36,629 bases of DNA from Curvibacter sp. GWA2_63_95 (GCA_001795455.1 MGPB01000019.1:1-36629), one strand, 5' to 3'; shown: positions 17,204 through 25,283, counted from the stretch's first letter. Program-made: numbers and translations. Notes: generated by a model not told the origin, from the sequence alone.

Positions 17204-18190
17204 TCAGGAGTCAGCAGTGAATCCAATTTTCTTGATCAGAGGCCCCCAAGTGTCAGACTCCGACTTTTGCCAGCGCGCCTGCTCTTCAGGCGTGGAGCCG
17301 CGGGGAATCAAACCCACCAGCGCGAGACTCTCAATCACCGATTTCTCCTTCAAGGCGGCATTAATGGCCGCATTGGCGGCCATGACGACCGGCTTGGGGG
17401 TGTTGGCGGGGGCATAGAAGCCGAACCACTCTTCGGTGGTGAGCTCCGGGAAACCCTGCTCCGCCAAGGTAGGCACATCTGGGGCGTAAGGTGAGCGATT
17501 GGGGCCCGACGTGCCCAGAATACGCAACTTCCCGGCCTTGTAATTCGCCAAGTAGTCGCCGTGGGGCGTCACCATGGCGGCCACCTGACCACCCACCACA
17601 TCAGTGACCCCGGGCACAGAACCGCGATAGGGCACATGCTTGAGTTCCACTCCACTATTGATACCCAGCAATGCGCCAATGAAATGCGGCGTGGAGCCTG
17701 CACCGGGTGATCCATAACTCGCATCTTTGGGGTTCGCCCTGGCCCACGTCAGAAAATCCTTCACCGTTTTGACACTGGCAGGCACCATGGGACCAACGGC
17801 CAGGCCATGGTGCATGATGGCCGCGATGGAGACGGGGGCAAAGTCTTTGTCTGCATAAGGCATCTTGCTGAAGATGTGCGGATAGTTGGCCAGCGCCGAC
17901 ACCTGCGAGAGTGCAAGCACGGAGCCATCGGCAGGCGCGTTTTTGAGAGCTTCCAGGGCGATACGTCCGCCAGCACCAGGTTTGTTTTCAACAATGCCTG
18001 CGGTTTTGCTGAAGGGCGTACCACCCCACTTTTCCGCAACCCGTCGCGCTACGGTATCCCCGGAACTTCCCGGCGGAAAGCCGAAGTACACCTTGACTTG
18101 GTCTACCTGCGCTTGCGCAGTGAGTGGATACAGCGCGCCCAAAGCGGCGCTACTGCCAAATGCCTGAATGAGTTGCCTGCGAGTGAACAT
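17204..18190 (-). CDS. TTT-family (Bug-type) periplasmic solute-binding protein
   Basis: Periplasmic binding protein of 328 residues of the tripartite tricarboxylate transporter class. Seen: a twin-arginine-like signal (FTRRQLIQAFGSSAALGAL, cleavage near AQA), the early GFPPGSSGDTVARRVAEKW, the VENKPGAGGRIALEAL loop, DFLTWARANP, YGSPGAGSTPHFIGALL, VPYRGSVPGVTDVVGGQVAAM, and the end ARWQKSESDTWGPLIKK. No TctA or TctB membrane gene is in the window, as is common for the many orphan Bug proteins in Burkholderiales. It is the last gene of the crotonase-Fcs-SDR series (55-base gap, AGGAGA ribosome binding site), so a hydroxycinnamate or related aromatic acid is a plausible ligand (inference from context). 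Confidence 0.93.
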   Translation of the reverse strand: MFTRRQLIQAFGSSAALGALYPLTAQAQVDQVKVYFGFPPGSSGDTVARRVAEKWGGTPFSKTAGIVENKPGAGGRIALEALKNAPADGSVLALSQVSALANYPHIFSKMPYADKDFAPVSIAAIMHHGLAVGPMVPASVKTVKDFLTWARANPKDASYGSPGAGSTPHFIGALLGINSGVELKHVPYRGSVPGVTDVVGGQVAAMVTPHGDYLANYKAGKLRILGTSGPNRSPYAPDVPTLAEQGFPELTTEEWFGFYAPANTPKPVVMAANAAINAALKEKSVIESLALVGLIPRGSTPEEQARWQKSESDTWGPLIKKIGFTADS

Positions 18191-18245
18191 GGTTGTCTCC
18201 TATTTTTTGGTTTGCAGGTTGCAGAGGGAAGAAAGAGGTAGGGAC

Positions 18246-19031
18246 TCAGCGCGGGGCCATGCGCAATGCACCGTCGAGCCGGATCACTTCGCCATTGAGA
18301 TGCCCGTTGGTCACGATGTGGCAAGCCAGCTCGGCGAACTCCGTCGGTTTTCCAAGACGCGGCGGAAAGGGAATGCTGGCGGCCAGGGATTGCTGCACGG
18401 CTTCCGGCAACTCTTTCATCAGCGGTGTGGCGAACAAACCGGGCGCCACCGTGCACACACGAATGGCATGCTGCGCAAGGTCCCGTGCCATAGGCAGCGT
18501 CATGCCGACCAGACCGCCCTTGGAGGCGCTGTAGGCCTGCTGGCCCACTTGTCCATCAAACGCGGCGACCGATGCGGTAAACATCATCACGCCACGCTCG
18601 CCGTTCTCCAGCGGCGCCAGCTTGCTGCAGGCAGCCGCAAACAAACGGCTGATGTTGTACGCGCCGAGGAGGTTGATGGACACCACACGCGCAAAGTCTT
18701 CCAAGGGCGCTGCAGTTCCATCCCGCTGTACCACGCGCTTAGCGCTCCCGATGCCGGCCACGTTCATCAGGATACGCGCGGCACCCAAGGCGCGATCGGA
18801 CGCATCCAAAGCAGCTTGCACGCTGTCGGTCTGCGTAATGTCACACCGCAGCGCGATGGCACAGTCTTCACCGAACTCCGCCCGTATCGCGGACGCCACC
18901 TTTTCTGCTTGTGCTTGATTGATGTCCAGCACGGCGACCTTCGCTCCGAGCCTGGCCAGTTCACGGGCTGTAGCTTCCCCCAACCCCGATGCTGCACCGG
19001 TAACCAGTGCGGTTTGTCCTTGGATATGCAT
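18246..19031 (-). CDS. SDR 3-hydroxyacyl-CoA dehydrogenase, hydroxycinnamate beta-oxidation
   Basis: Cytoplasmic short-chain dehydrogenase of 261 residues close to the HSD17B10 / 3-hydroxyacyl-CoA dehydrogenase type-2 group. Seen: the cofactor motif TGAASGLG (11-18) with an Asp after the second strand (VLDIN) that favours NAD, NVAGIG, catalytic Ser in MMFTASVAAF, YSASK as the Tyr-x3-Lys pair, and the end APGLFATPLMKELPE with LDGALRMAP. In its setting it should oxidise the beta-hydroxy group of 4-hydroxy-3-methoxyphenyl-hydroxypropionyl-CoA to the beta-keto thioester. The Agrobacterium fabrum ferulate locus has the same gene type for this step. It lies 25 bases after the feruloyl-CoA synthase gene, with AGGA upstream of the start. 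Confidence 0.9.
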   Translation of the reverse strand: MHIQGQTALVTGAASGLGEATARELARLGAKVAVLDINQAQAEKVASAIRAEFGEDCAIALRCDITQTDSVQAALDASDRALGAARILMNVAGIGSAKRVVQRDGTAAPLEDFARVVSINLLGAYNISRLFAAACSKLAPLENGERGVMMFTASVAAFDGQVGQQAYSASKGGLVGMTLPMARDLAQHAIRVCTVAPGLFATPLMKELPEAVQQSLAASIPFPPRLGKPTEFAELACHIVTNGHLNGEVIRLDGALRMAPR

Positions 19032-19056
19032 GTCTTTTTCCTGGGCTGAGGCTCAC

Positions 19057-20928
19057 TCAGGCCGTGGGTTTGATGATGAAAGGGAGGGTGTCATCGTGCA
19101 GCCCCTCGACCAAGGTGTGGCGGTGTTTCAAGACAGCCCGTTGGTTCAGCGAGCCCTTGTCGGTGATCTCGCCCTTCCCGGCGGAAGGTGGCTCCACCAT
19201 CAGGAGTGCGCGGGCTATGCGGCTTGCACTGCCTGTCGCCTCTCGCGCCAGTTGATCCACAACAGCCTCAATGCGCTGGCGCACCGCTGCGCTCTGAACC
19301 ACATCGGCCCAAGGGGCATCCGTAGGCAGGTCGGCCACCTCGCGGCAGGCTGCGGACAGGAAGAGCAAGGCCCCGACCTCTTTGCGGTTCAGTCCCGTGA
19401 TCACGGCGTCCTGGATGTAGGGAGCGCCCGACACCACGATCTTGGCGCGCATGGGGCCCACGCTCACAAAAGTGCCAGTGGAGAGTTTGAAGTCCTCGGC
19501 AATCCGGCCGTCAAAGCGCAGACCCCGATGGATATCGGACTCGGAAATCCACGTCACGGCATCGCCAGTGCACAGATAGCCTTCCTCATCAAAGGCATCC
19601 CGTGTGGCGGCTTCCGAGCGCCAGTAGCCAGGGGTCACATTCGGACCTCGGTAGCGGACTTCGGTTTTCCCATCGACGTCCACCAGTTTGAGGGTCATGC
19701 CCGGTACCGGTACGCCGATGTCGCCGGACGCCACATCCGGGCTGTTCACAAACATGGCAGAGGGCGATGACTCCGTCATGCCCAGGCCGGTGGCCATCAC
19801 AATGCGTTCGCCGATGGCAGCCTCTTGAATGGCGTGAAGCTTGTCCCAGACGGGCTGGGACAAACCTGCACCGGAATAGAAAAATACCTTGAGGCGTGAC
19901 AGCAAAGTGGTGCGCAACTGCGCATCGGACTCCATGGCAGCCGCAATCATTTCAAAGCCGGTGGGTACATTGAAGTACACCGTCGGCGCGATCTCGCGCA
20001 GGTTGCGTAGCGTCTCCCCGATCAAGGCTGCGGTGGGTTTGCCGTCGTCGATGTACAGCGTACCGCCATGTTGCAGCGTAAGCCCGAAGTTGTGATTGCC
20101 GCCGAAGGTGTGGTTCCAGGGCAGCCAGTCCACCAACACCGGCGGTGCTTCGGCAAACACGGGCAAGGACAAGGAAATCTGCTGCAGGTTTGCGCACCAC
20201 ATGCGCTGCGTATTGATGACCGGCTTGGGCAGCTTGGTGGAGCCGCTGGTGAACAAAAACTTTACGATGGTGCCCGGGCCGGTGGCATGCATGGCTGCGT
20301 CCACCGCAGGCGTAGCCGTCGTGGCCAACAGGGATGCGTAAGCAGTTGCTTCTCGGCCTTGCACTTGCCCGGCCGCTGCTACGACTTCGACATCCGGCCC
20401 GACCGTGGCGACGACGCCAGCACCGTAGCGAGGGCCATCAGCCACAAAAACTAGCCCCGGGGTCAAGGTGTCCATCACATGGCGCAGTTTTTCGTAGTCC
20501 TGGCTCACGGTGGCATAGGCAGGAGACACCGGGCAATAGGGCACGCCGACATACAAGCAACCCAGCGCCATCATGGCGTGCTCCAGACTGTTCTCGCTCA
20601 AGATAACGACCGGCCGTTCCGGGCTCAACCCCCGATTCAACAGCGCCTGCCCGATGCTGCGGGCGCTTGCAAGGGCTTGTGCGTACGTGATGTGTTGCCA
20701 ATCACCGGTCGTGCCATCTGGCATCTGCTTGCGACGGGCTAGAAAGGTGTGGTCCGGAGTGACCTCTGCCCAATGCACGAGAAAGTCAGCAATCCGGCGC
20801 GCATAGGCACCCAAAGCCAGATCGGCTTGCAGATACCGGACGCCGGGTACACCGTCCGTAACGGTGATGCGTGTGACGCCGAACTTGGTCGCGCGGTAGC
20901 GGGGGGTAGGGATGTGCATGTCGCTCAT
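19057..20928 (-). CDS. fcs: feruloyl-CoA synthase
   Basis: Cytoplasmic ATP-dependent ligase of 623 residues that converts ferulate and related hydroxycinnamates to CoA thioesters. Adenylation motifs in order: FLFTSGSTKLPKPVINT (A3, about 225-240), FYSGAGLSQPVWDKL, GLGMTESSPSAMF (A5), YLCTGDAVTW (A7), FDGRIAEDFKLSTGTFVSV (A8 hinge), and the C-terminal GEITDKGSLNQRAV with the catalytic Lys (A10). The long N-terminal RYLQADLALGAYARRIADFL part and the KLPKPVINT form are typical of the Fcs subgroup and not of 4-coumarate:CoA ligases of plants. The start at 20928 lies 4 bases after the TGA of the crotonase gene, with AGGA upstream, so the two are tightly coupled. Substrate range (ferulate, p-coumarate, caffeate) cannot be read from sequence. 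Confidence 0.92.
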   Translation of the reverse strand: MSDMHIPTPRYRATKFGVTRITVTDGVPGVRYLQADLALGAYARRIADFLVHWAEVTPDHTFLARRKQMPDGTTGDWQHITYAQALASARSIGQALLNRGLSPERPVVILSENSLEHAMMALGCLYVGVPYCPVSPAYATVSQDYEKLRHVMDTLTPGLVFVADGPRYGAGVVATVGPDVEVVAAAGQVQGREATAYASLLATTATPAVDAAMHATGPGTIVKFLFTSGSTKLPKPVINTQRMWCANLQQISLSLPVFAEAPPVLVDWLPWNHTFGGNHNFGLTLQHGGTLYIDDGKPTAALIGETLRNLREIAPTVYFNVPTGFEMIAAAMESDAQLRTTLLSRLKVFFYSGAGLSQPVWDKLHAIQEAAIGERIVMATGLGMTESSPSAMFVNSPDVASGDIGVPVPGMTLKLVDVDGKTEVRYRGPNVTPGYWRSEAATRDAFDEEGYLCTGDAVTWISESDIHRGLRFDGRIAEDFKLSTGTFVSVGPMRAKIVVSGAPYIQDAVITGLNRKEVGALLFLSAACREVADLPTDAPWADVVQSAAVRQRIEAVVDQLAREATGSASRIARALLMVEPPSAGKGEITDKGSLNQRAVLKHRHTLVEGLHDDTLPFIIKPTA

Positions 20929-20932
20929 GGCC

Positions 20933-21718
20933 TCAGTCCTGCTTGCGCACCTTGGCGGCACGGCCTTCCAGAAAGTCGTTCAGCAGGGTCTTGGCTTCCG
21001 GTGCGCTCTGGGCAATGGCGGCCATCATGGCTTCGGTGAAGAAGCCCTGGTCGGCCGGCTGCTCAGCGATGCGCGGCAGAGCGTGCATTAAGGCGTAGTT
21101 CGTCAGGGGTGCGTTTTGCGCAACCCGCACGGCAAGCTCTACCGCTTTGTCGAAGGCTGCGCCTTCCGGCACCAGATATTGCGCAAGACCGATGCGTTCA
21201 CCATCCTGGGCGTTGTACACACGGCCTGTGAGCATCATGTCGGTCATGCGTGCCGCACCGATTAATCGGGGAATGCGCACCGCACCGCCGCCGCCCACAA
21301 AAATCCCGCGAGAACCCTCCGGCAATGCATAGAAGGTGGAAGCATCAGCGACACGAATGTGACAGGCGCTCGCCAGCTCCAAGCCCCCTCCCACCACGGC
21401 GCCTTGCAAGGCGGCGATTACAGGCACGGGCCCGAATTGCACCCGCTCCAGCGCCGCGTGCCACATGCGGGAATGGTGCAACCCCTGACCGGCATCCCGC
21501 TCTTTGAGCTCGCTCAAGTCGAGGCCCGCGCAGAAATGCGGGCCCTCGCCCGCAATCACAGCGGAGCGTACGCCTTCCGGCATGTTTTCGAACAAATCCC
21601 GCAGTGCGAGGATCAGTCCATCGTTGAGGGCATTGCGCTTGGCGCCACGGGTCAGGCGGATGACCGCTACTTCCTGTTGCTCGCCGAGGCGATTGAATTG
21701 AATGTCAGGGTGTTGCAT
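20933..21718 (-). CDS. crotonase-family enoyl-CoA hydratase (feruloyl-CoA hydratase)
   Basis: Enzyme of 261 residues. Seen: oxyanion-hole segments GEGPHFCAGLDLSEL and ALQGAVVGGGLELASACHI, then STFYALPEGSRGIFVGGGGAVRIP. Both catalytic glutamates of true enoyl-CoA hydratases are present (Glu114 in GGLELA and Glu134 in LPEGS). In the feruloyl-CoA hydratase-lyase of Pseudomonas the first is a Ser, so this protein looks like a hydratase that stops at the beta-hydroxy thioester. That agrees with the neighbouring 3-hydroxyacyl-CoA dehydrogenase. The start is uncertain: 21718 fits a predicted promoter whose transcript would begin near 21733, while 21730 is four codons earlier and would be nearly leaderless. 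It is the first gene of the unit with fcs and the SDR. Confidence 0.9.
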   Translation of the reverse strand: MQHPDIQFNRLGEQQEVAVIRLTRGAKRNALNDGLILALRDLFENMPEGVRSAVIAGEGPHFCAGLDLSELKERDAGQGLHHSRMWHAALERVQFGPVPVIAALQGAVVGGGLELASACHIRVADASTFYALPEGSRGIFVGGGGAVRIPRLIGAARMTDMMLTGRVYNAQDGERIGLAQYLVPEGAAFDKAVELAVRVAQNAPLTNYALMHALPRIAEQPADQGFFTEAMMAAIAQSAPEAKTLLNDFLEGRAAKVRKQD

Positions 21719-21739
21719 AAAGGCTTTCATGATGGTGTA

Positions 21740-21768
21740 ATTTTGGTTATAGTTAATAACCAAATCAA
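21740..21768 (-). promoter_or_regulatory. sigma-70 promoter of the crotonase-fcs-SDR unit
   Basis: On the minus strand, TTGATT (-35, 21768-21763) and CAAAAT (-10, 21745-21740) are separated by exactly 17 bases; each matches 4 of 6 consensus bases. The spacer is filled by the palindromic operator. Transcription would start near 21733, just before the crotonase start codon. Confidence 0.5.
21742..21764. promoter_or_regulatory. palindromic operator, likely MarR site
   Basis: TTTGGTTAT-AGTTA-ATAACCAAA, a perfect 9-bp inverted repeat with 5-base spacer. It sits in the divergent region between the crotonase unit and the amidohydrolase gene and overlaps the -10/-35 spacer. Size and symmetry fit MarR-family operators, and a MarR gene lies just beyond the amidohydrolase gene. 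By analogy with CouR, HcaR and FerR, binding would be released by a hydroxycinnamoyl-CoA (inference). Confidence 0.75.
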
Positions 21769-21880
21769 GCCATTTGAGAGTTCTTTTTCTAGGTAGTTTC
21801 CCTTGCTGCACTTCCCAGGAAGCCAGCGCTGGGGGAGGCTGCCCCCGTGCATCCACCAGACCAACCAACAGGAGACAACC

Positions 21881-22765
21881 ATGGACTACAAAAACCTGCG
21901 CGCTATTGATATCCATACCCACGCGGAAGTGAGCTGCTGGAACCCGTTTGACAACTACGGCGAAGAGTACGACCGCGCCGCCGACAAATATTTCAAGAAC
22001 GGGCGACGCCCCACGATTGCAGAGACCGTGGCGTACTACCGTGAACAGAAAATCGGCCTGGTGATGTTTACTGTGGACGCGGAGTCCAAAATGGGCCGCC
22101 GTCGCATTCCCAATGAAGAGATCGCCGAAGCCGCCAAAGCCAATAGCGACATGATGACGGCCTTTGCCAGCATCGACCCGCACAAAGGCAAGATGGGCGC
22201 GCGAGAAGCGCGCAAGCTGATTGAAGAGCACGGCATCAAGGGATTCAAGTTCCACCCCACCGTGCAGGCTTACCACCCCTACGACAAGATGTCCTGGCCC
22301 ATTTACGAGGTGATTGCCGAGTACGGTATGCCCGCCATTTTTCACACCGGCCACAGCGGCATCGGCAGCGGCATGCGCTGCGGCGGTGGACTGCGTCTGG
22401 AGTACAGCAACCCCATGCACCTGGACGATGTGGCCATCGACTTCCCGGACATGCAGATCGTCATGGCCCACCCCAGCTTCCCCTGGCAGGACGAAGCCCT
22501 GAGCGTGGCCACCCACAAGCCCAATGTCTGGATCGACCTCTCCGGCTGGAGCCCCAAATACTTCCCCAAGCAATTGGTGCAGTACGCCAACACCCTGCTC
22601 AAAGACCGTGTCTTGTTCGGCTCAGATTACCCCCTCATCACCCCGGAGCGGTGGATGAAAGACTTCCAAGAAGCGGGCTTCAAACCCGAGGTGATGCCCG
22701 GCATCCTGAAAGACAACGCGGTGCGCTTGCTGCGCCTGGAGCCGGCGGCCGTAGCCGGCGATTAA
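21881..22765 (+). CDS. ACMSD-type amidohydrolase, probable beta-keto thioester cleaving step
   Basis: TIM-barrel amidohydrolase (amidohydro_2 / COG2159) of 294 residues. Metal-site features: H12-x-H14 in DIHTHAE, FKFHPT with a central His, FHTGHSG, VMAHPSFPW and the Asp in LFGSDYPLI. Relatives cleave C-C bonds or hydrolyse bonds beside carbonyl groups. In Agrobacterium fabrum, atu1421 was proposed to act on 4-hydroxy-3-methoxyphenyl-beta-ketopropionyl-CoA; I recall that step as being linked to this gene type but cannot verify the homology here. Placement opposite the hydratase-Fcs-SDR unit and sharing its operator supports a role in the last step, giving vanillate and acetyl-CoA. The CAGGAG ribosome binding site is clear. 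It is convergent with the MarR gene (8-base gap). Confidence 0.85.
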   Translation: MDYKNLRAIDIHTHAEVSCWNPFDNYGEEYDRAADKYFKNGRRPTIAETVAYYREQKIGLVMFTVDAESKMGRRRIPNEEIAEAAKANSDMMTAFASIDPHKGKMGAREARKLIEEHGIKGFKFHPTVQAYHPYDKMSWPIYEVIAEYGMPAIFHTGHSGIGSGMRCGGGLRLEYSNPMHLDDVAIDFPDMQIVMAHPSFPWQDEALSVATHKPNVWIDLSGWSPKYFPKQLVQYANTLLKDRVLFGSDYPLITPERWMKDFQEAGFKPEVMPGILKDNAVRLLRLEPAAVAGD

Positions 22766-22773
22766 AGCGAGGT

Positions 22774-23319
22774 TCAGTCGGCCGGGGTGTAGACCTTTTG
22801 CAGTAGGCGGATCAGCGTTTTGCGCTCGGCTTCCGTCAAGCGGGCGGTCGCATCCAGCTCGAGGTCGAATGCCGTTTTCTCCGCCTGCACCATCAGCTCT
22901 ACCCCTTGGGGCGTGAGGTGTACGCCCATGGCCCGGCCGTCGCTCGGGTGGGGCAAGCGTTCGATCAGGCCACGGCGCTCCAGTGTCGCGATCAACCCCA
23001 CCAGGTTGGGCGGCAGCACGTTGAGCGCCGCGCACAGCTGGCGGGACGTGATGCCCGGGTTGTGCGCTACCAGCGAGAGCACCGAGAAGTCCACGACCTT
23101 CAGGTCATAAGGTGCCATGCGCACCATGAAGGTTTCGATGATCACCAAAGAAGCGCGGCGGGCGTTGTAGCCCACCAACGTGCGCAAGTAGCTGGTATCT
23201 ACAGGCTCTACCGGAGCAGCCTCAGGCGCAGCAACTTTACGCACGCGTGCCGACACCGGCTTGGGTTTGACGGTTGATGACTGGGTTGATGTAGCGTTTT
23301 TCTTCAATGGATTGAGCAC
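22774..23319 (-). CDS. MarR-family regulator of hydroxycinnamate genes
   Basis: DNA-binding regulator of 181 residues. Residues about 1-45 are a Lys/Pro/Ala-rich extension. The winged-helix MarR domain (about 47-170) carries LRTLVGYNARRASLVI, LKVVDFSVLSLVAHNPGITSR, the recognition region LCAALNVLPPNLVGLIATLERRGLIERL and the wing PSDGRAMGVHLTPQG. The domain is like CouR/HcaR/FerC-type repressors that respond to hydroxycinnamoyl-CoA. The start is a GTG at 23319 with no visible ribosome binding site. It lies where a copy of the dispersed element ends (23319-23374), so the true start and N-terminal extension are uncertain. It follows the sigma-54 activator gene on the same strand after 149 bases. 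Confidence 0.88.
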   Translation of the reverse strand: MLNPLKKNATSTQSSTVKPKPVSARVRKVAAPEAAPVEPVDTSYLRTLVGYNARRASLVIIETFMVRMAPYDLKVVDFSVLSLVAHNPGITSRQLCAALNVLPPNLVGLIATLERRGLIERLPHPSDGRAMGVHLTPQGVELMVQAEKTAFDLELDATARLTEAERKTLIRLLQKVYTPAD

Positions 23320-23374
23320 TTAATCAGGGTCTAGCGCACGCAGAATATGCGCAAATAGCTATCAAAACGATAGC
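23319..23374 (-). repeat. dispersed ~60-bp element, copy E, upstream of the MarR gene
   Basis: In minus-strand sense it begins GCTATCGTTTTGATAGCTAT, continues TTGCGCATATTCTGCG and ends with CGCTAGACCCTGATTAAG. It is the most diverged copy but keeps the GCTAT start, AGCT and GCGCA landmarks in register. It abuts the assigned start codon of the MarR gene. The same frame as in copies A-C again encodes a hydrophobic peptide. Confidence 0.6.
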
Positions 23375-23468
23375 AACCAGGATATCAAAGCGAGTGCAAC
23401 GCATTGCGGAAGATACGGAATCCTAACGGGTGAACCTTGCCGCCAGCTGGCTCCTGCGCAGGGAAGAC

Positions 23469-25271
23469 TCAGACCAGCCCATGCTTTCGTGCCCGGTAGG
23501 CGAGTTTGGCGCGGCTGGTGTGCAGTAGCCGCGCTGCGGCCGACAGATTACCCCCGGAGGCCGCAATGGCCTTCTGGAGCAAAGACTGCTCCGTTTGCTC
23601 CAAGGACAAGGCACGCGCTGCGGATGGCGCTTGCACTGCCGCAGCGGCTGGCTTGCCCGCAAGGCTCAACACGCCGCTGTCCGCAGCAGCTTGCAGGGTC
23701 AGCACTTCCGCGCGATGCACTTCTCCACCGGTGAAGAGGTGGTGCACGTCGATCAGGCCGCCAATATCCGCCAGGATCACGGCACGCTCCACCAGGTTTT
23801 GCAGCTCGCGAATGTTGCCCGGAAAGTCATAGTTCACCAGATGGCGTACAGCAGCCTGGGTGAAACCTTTGACATCGCACCCGTGTTTGCGGCGGTAGTG
23901 GTGGACAAAGTGGTTCATCAGGAGCGGAATATCGTCCCGGCGCTCCCGCAACGGCGGTAAATGGATGGGTACCACATTCAGCCGGTAGAAAAGGTCTTCC
24001 CGGAATGTGCCCTTGCGCACCGCGTCGCGCAGCGCCTCGTTGGTCGCAGCCACCACCCGCACGTCGACCGCGATGCTGCGGGTGCCGCCCACGCGCTCGA
24101 TCTGTCCTTCCTGCAACGCGCGCAAGAGCTTGCCCTGTGCGACAAAACTCAAAGTGGCGATCTCATCCAGAAACAAAGTTCCGCCACTGGCGCGCTCGAA
24201 CCGGCCTGGCCTGGATACGCTTGCCCCAGTGAAAGCACCACGCTCCACCCCGAACAACTCGGACTCGATCAAGGTTTCCGGAATGGCTGCACAGTTCACC
24301 GCGATGAACGGCTGCTTCGCACGCGGACTGATCTGGTGCAGCATGCTGGCGAACTTTTCCTTGCCCACGCCGGACTCGCCCGTGAACAACACCGTCGCTG
24401 AAGTCCGGGCCACGCGGCTGAGTTGCTGGCACGCCGCCTTGAACGCTGACGAGGCTCCCACCATCGCATCACCGGCCCCGCGTGCCGGGAGCGGCAAATC
24501 TGCCGCCTCCTCCCCTGCACGGTCGTAGGCGGCAACATCCACGAATTCATGCGCATTCAAGTAGCGCATGTCTTCCTCTACCCCGTCCCACTGGTTGGCA
24601 GATTTGCCGACCACGCGGCAATGGACATCGCCCATGGAACGGCATTCAAGCTCCCGAAACACAATCAAACGCCCGAACAAGGTGCTCACATACCCGGTCG
24701 CATAGCCCACCTGCATCCAGCACGCGGGTGAGCTCCCCACCCCGTAGGCGGCAATGTGCTCATCGTCCTCGCTGGAGTTGTGCCACAGAAACTCGCCCTC
24801 ATAATTGCCCGTGTTGGCGTCATAGGCCGCATGTACCACTTCAACCTGCACCATGCCCTCCAAGGCGTGCAAACGGGTGCCGGCAATGGCAGCGGCGGAT
24901 GGATCTGCATCCGGCCATTGCTTGCGGACCAACTGGGCATCACGGGCACCGCTGACATAGCCCGCACGGGTAAAAAGCCCCCGCGCCTGCTTGATACCCA
25001 AGCTGTCCACCATTTCCCTGCGCATGGAGCCCAAGGCCTCTGCATGCAACAACACCACCCGCTGGTCCTGCAGCCAAATTCGGCCATCCCCCGGGGAGAA
25101 GTACAAGCACTCGCTGATATCCACCAAATTCGGATGTGCGTCCCCGCTGAGGCGACCGCTCACAAATCCCCCCAACGTCTTGCCATCCGGCTCGGACTGC
25201 GAGGCCCCCAACATGCTGCCGGTCGCACGCGCCACATCAGCCAATGAAATGCGGGAAATCGTTTTTGGCAT
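23469..25271 (-). CDS. XylR/DmpR-type sigma-54-dependent activator with V4R sensor domain
   Basis: Cytoplasmic enhancer-binding protein of 600 residues. Domains: XylR_N aromatic-sensing domain (about 40-160), V4R (about 165-225) with the zinc ligands of DmpR/PoxR conserved (C184, E207, C210, C218), a B-linker, and an AAA+ domain with Walker A GESGVGKE (298-305), the sigma-54 contact loop GAFTGA (345-350), Walker B GGTLFLDE (363-370) and FREDLFYRLNVVPIHLPPLRERR. A Fis-type helix-turn-helix (about 560-598, GGNLSAAARLLHTSRAKLAYRARKHGL) ends it. Such proteins bind a free aromatic effector and then drive a -24/-12 promoter. It is divergent from the aldehyde dehydrogenase gene, which has such a promoter. 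The inducer is probably coniferyl alcohol or a relative (inference). Confidence 0.95.
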   Translation of the reverse strand: MPKTISRISLADVARATGSMLGASQSEPDGKTLGGFVSGRLSGDAHPNLVDISECLYFSPGDGRIWLQDQRVVLLHAEALGSMRREMVDSLGIKQARGLFTRAGYVSGARDAQLVRKQWPDADPSAAAIAGTRLHALEGMVQVEVVHAAYDANTGNYEGEFLWHNSSEDDEHIAAYGVGSSPACWMQVGYATGYVSTLFGRLIVFRELECRSMGDVHCRVVGKSANQWDGVEEDMRYLNAHEFVDVAAYDRAGEEAADLPLPARGAGDAMVGASSAFKAACQQLSRVARTSATVLFTGESGVGKEKFASMLHQISPRAKQPFIAVNCAAIPETLIESELFGVERGAFTGASVSRPGRFERASGGTLFLDEIATLSFVAQGKLLRALQEGQIERVGGTRSIAVDVRVVAATNEALRDAVRKGTFREDLFYRLNVVPIHLPPLRERRDDIPLLMNHFVHHYRRKHGCDVKGFTQAAVRHLVNYDFPGNIRELQNLVERAVILADIGGLIDVHHLFTGGEVHRAEVLTLQAAADSGVLSLAGKPAAAAVQAPSAARALSLEQTEQSLLQKAIAASGGNLSAAARLLHTSRAKLAYRARKHGLV

Positions 25272-25283
25272 CGCAATGCAGCC

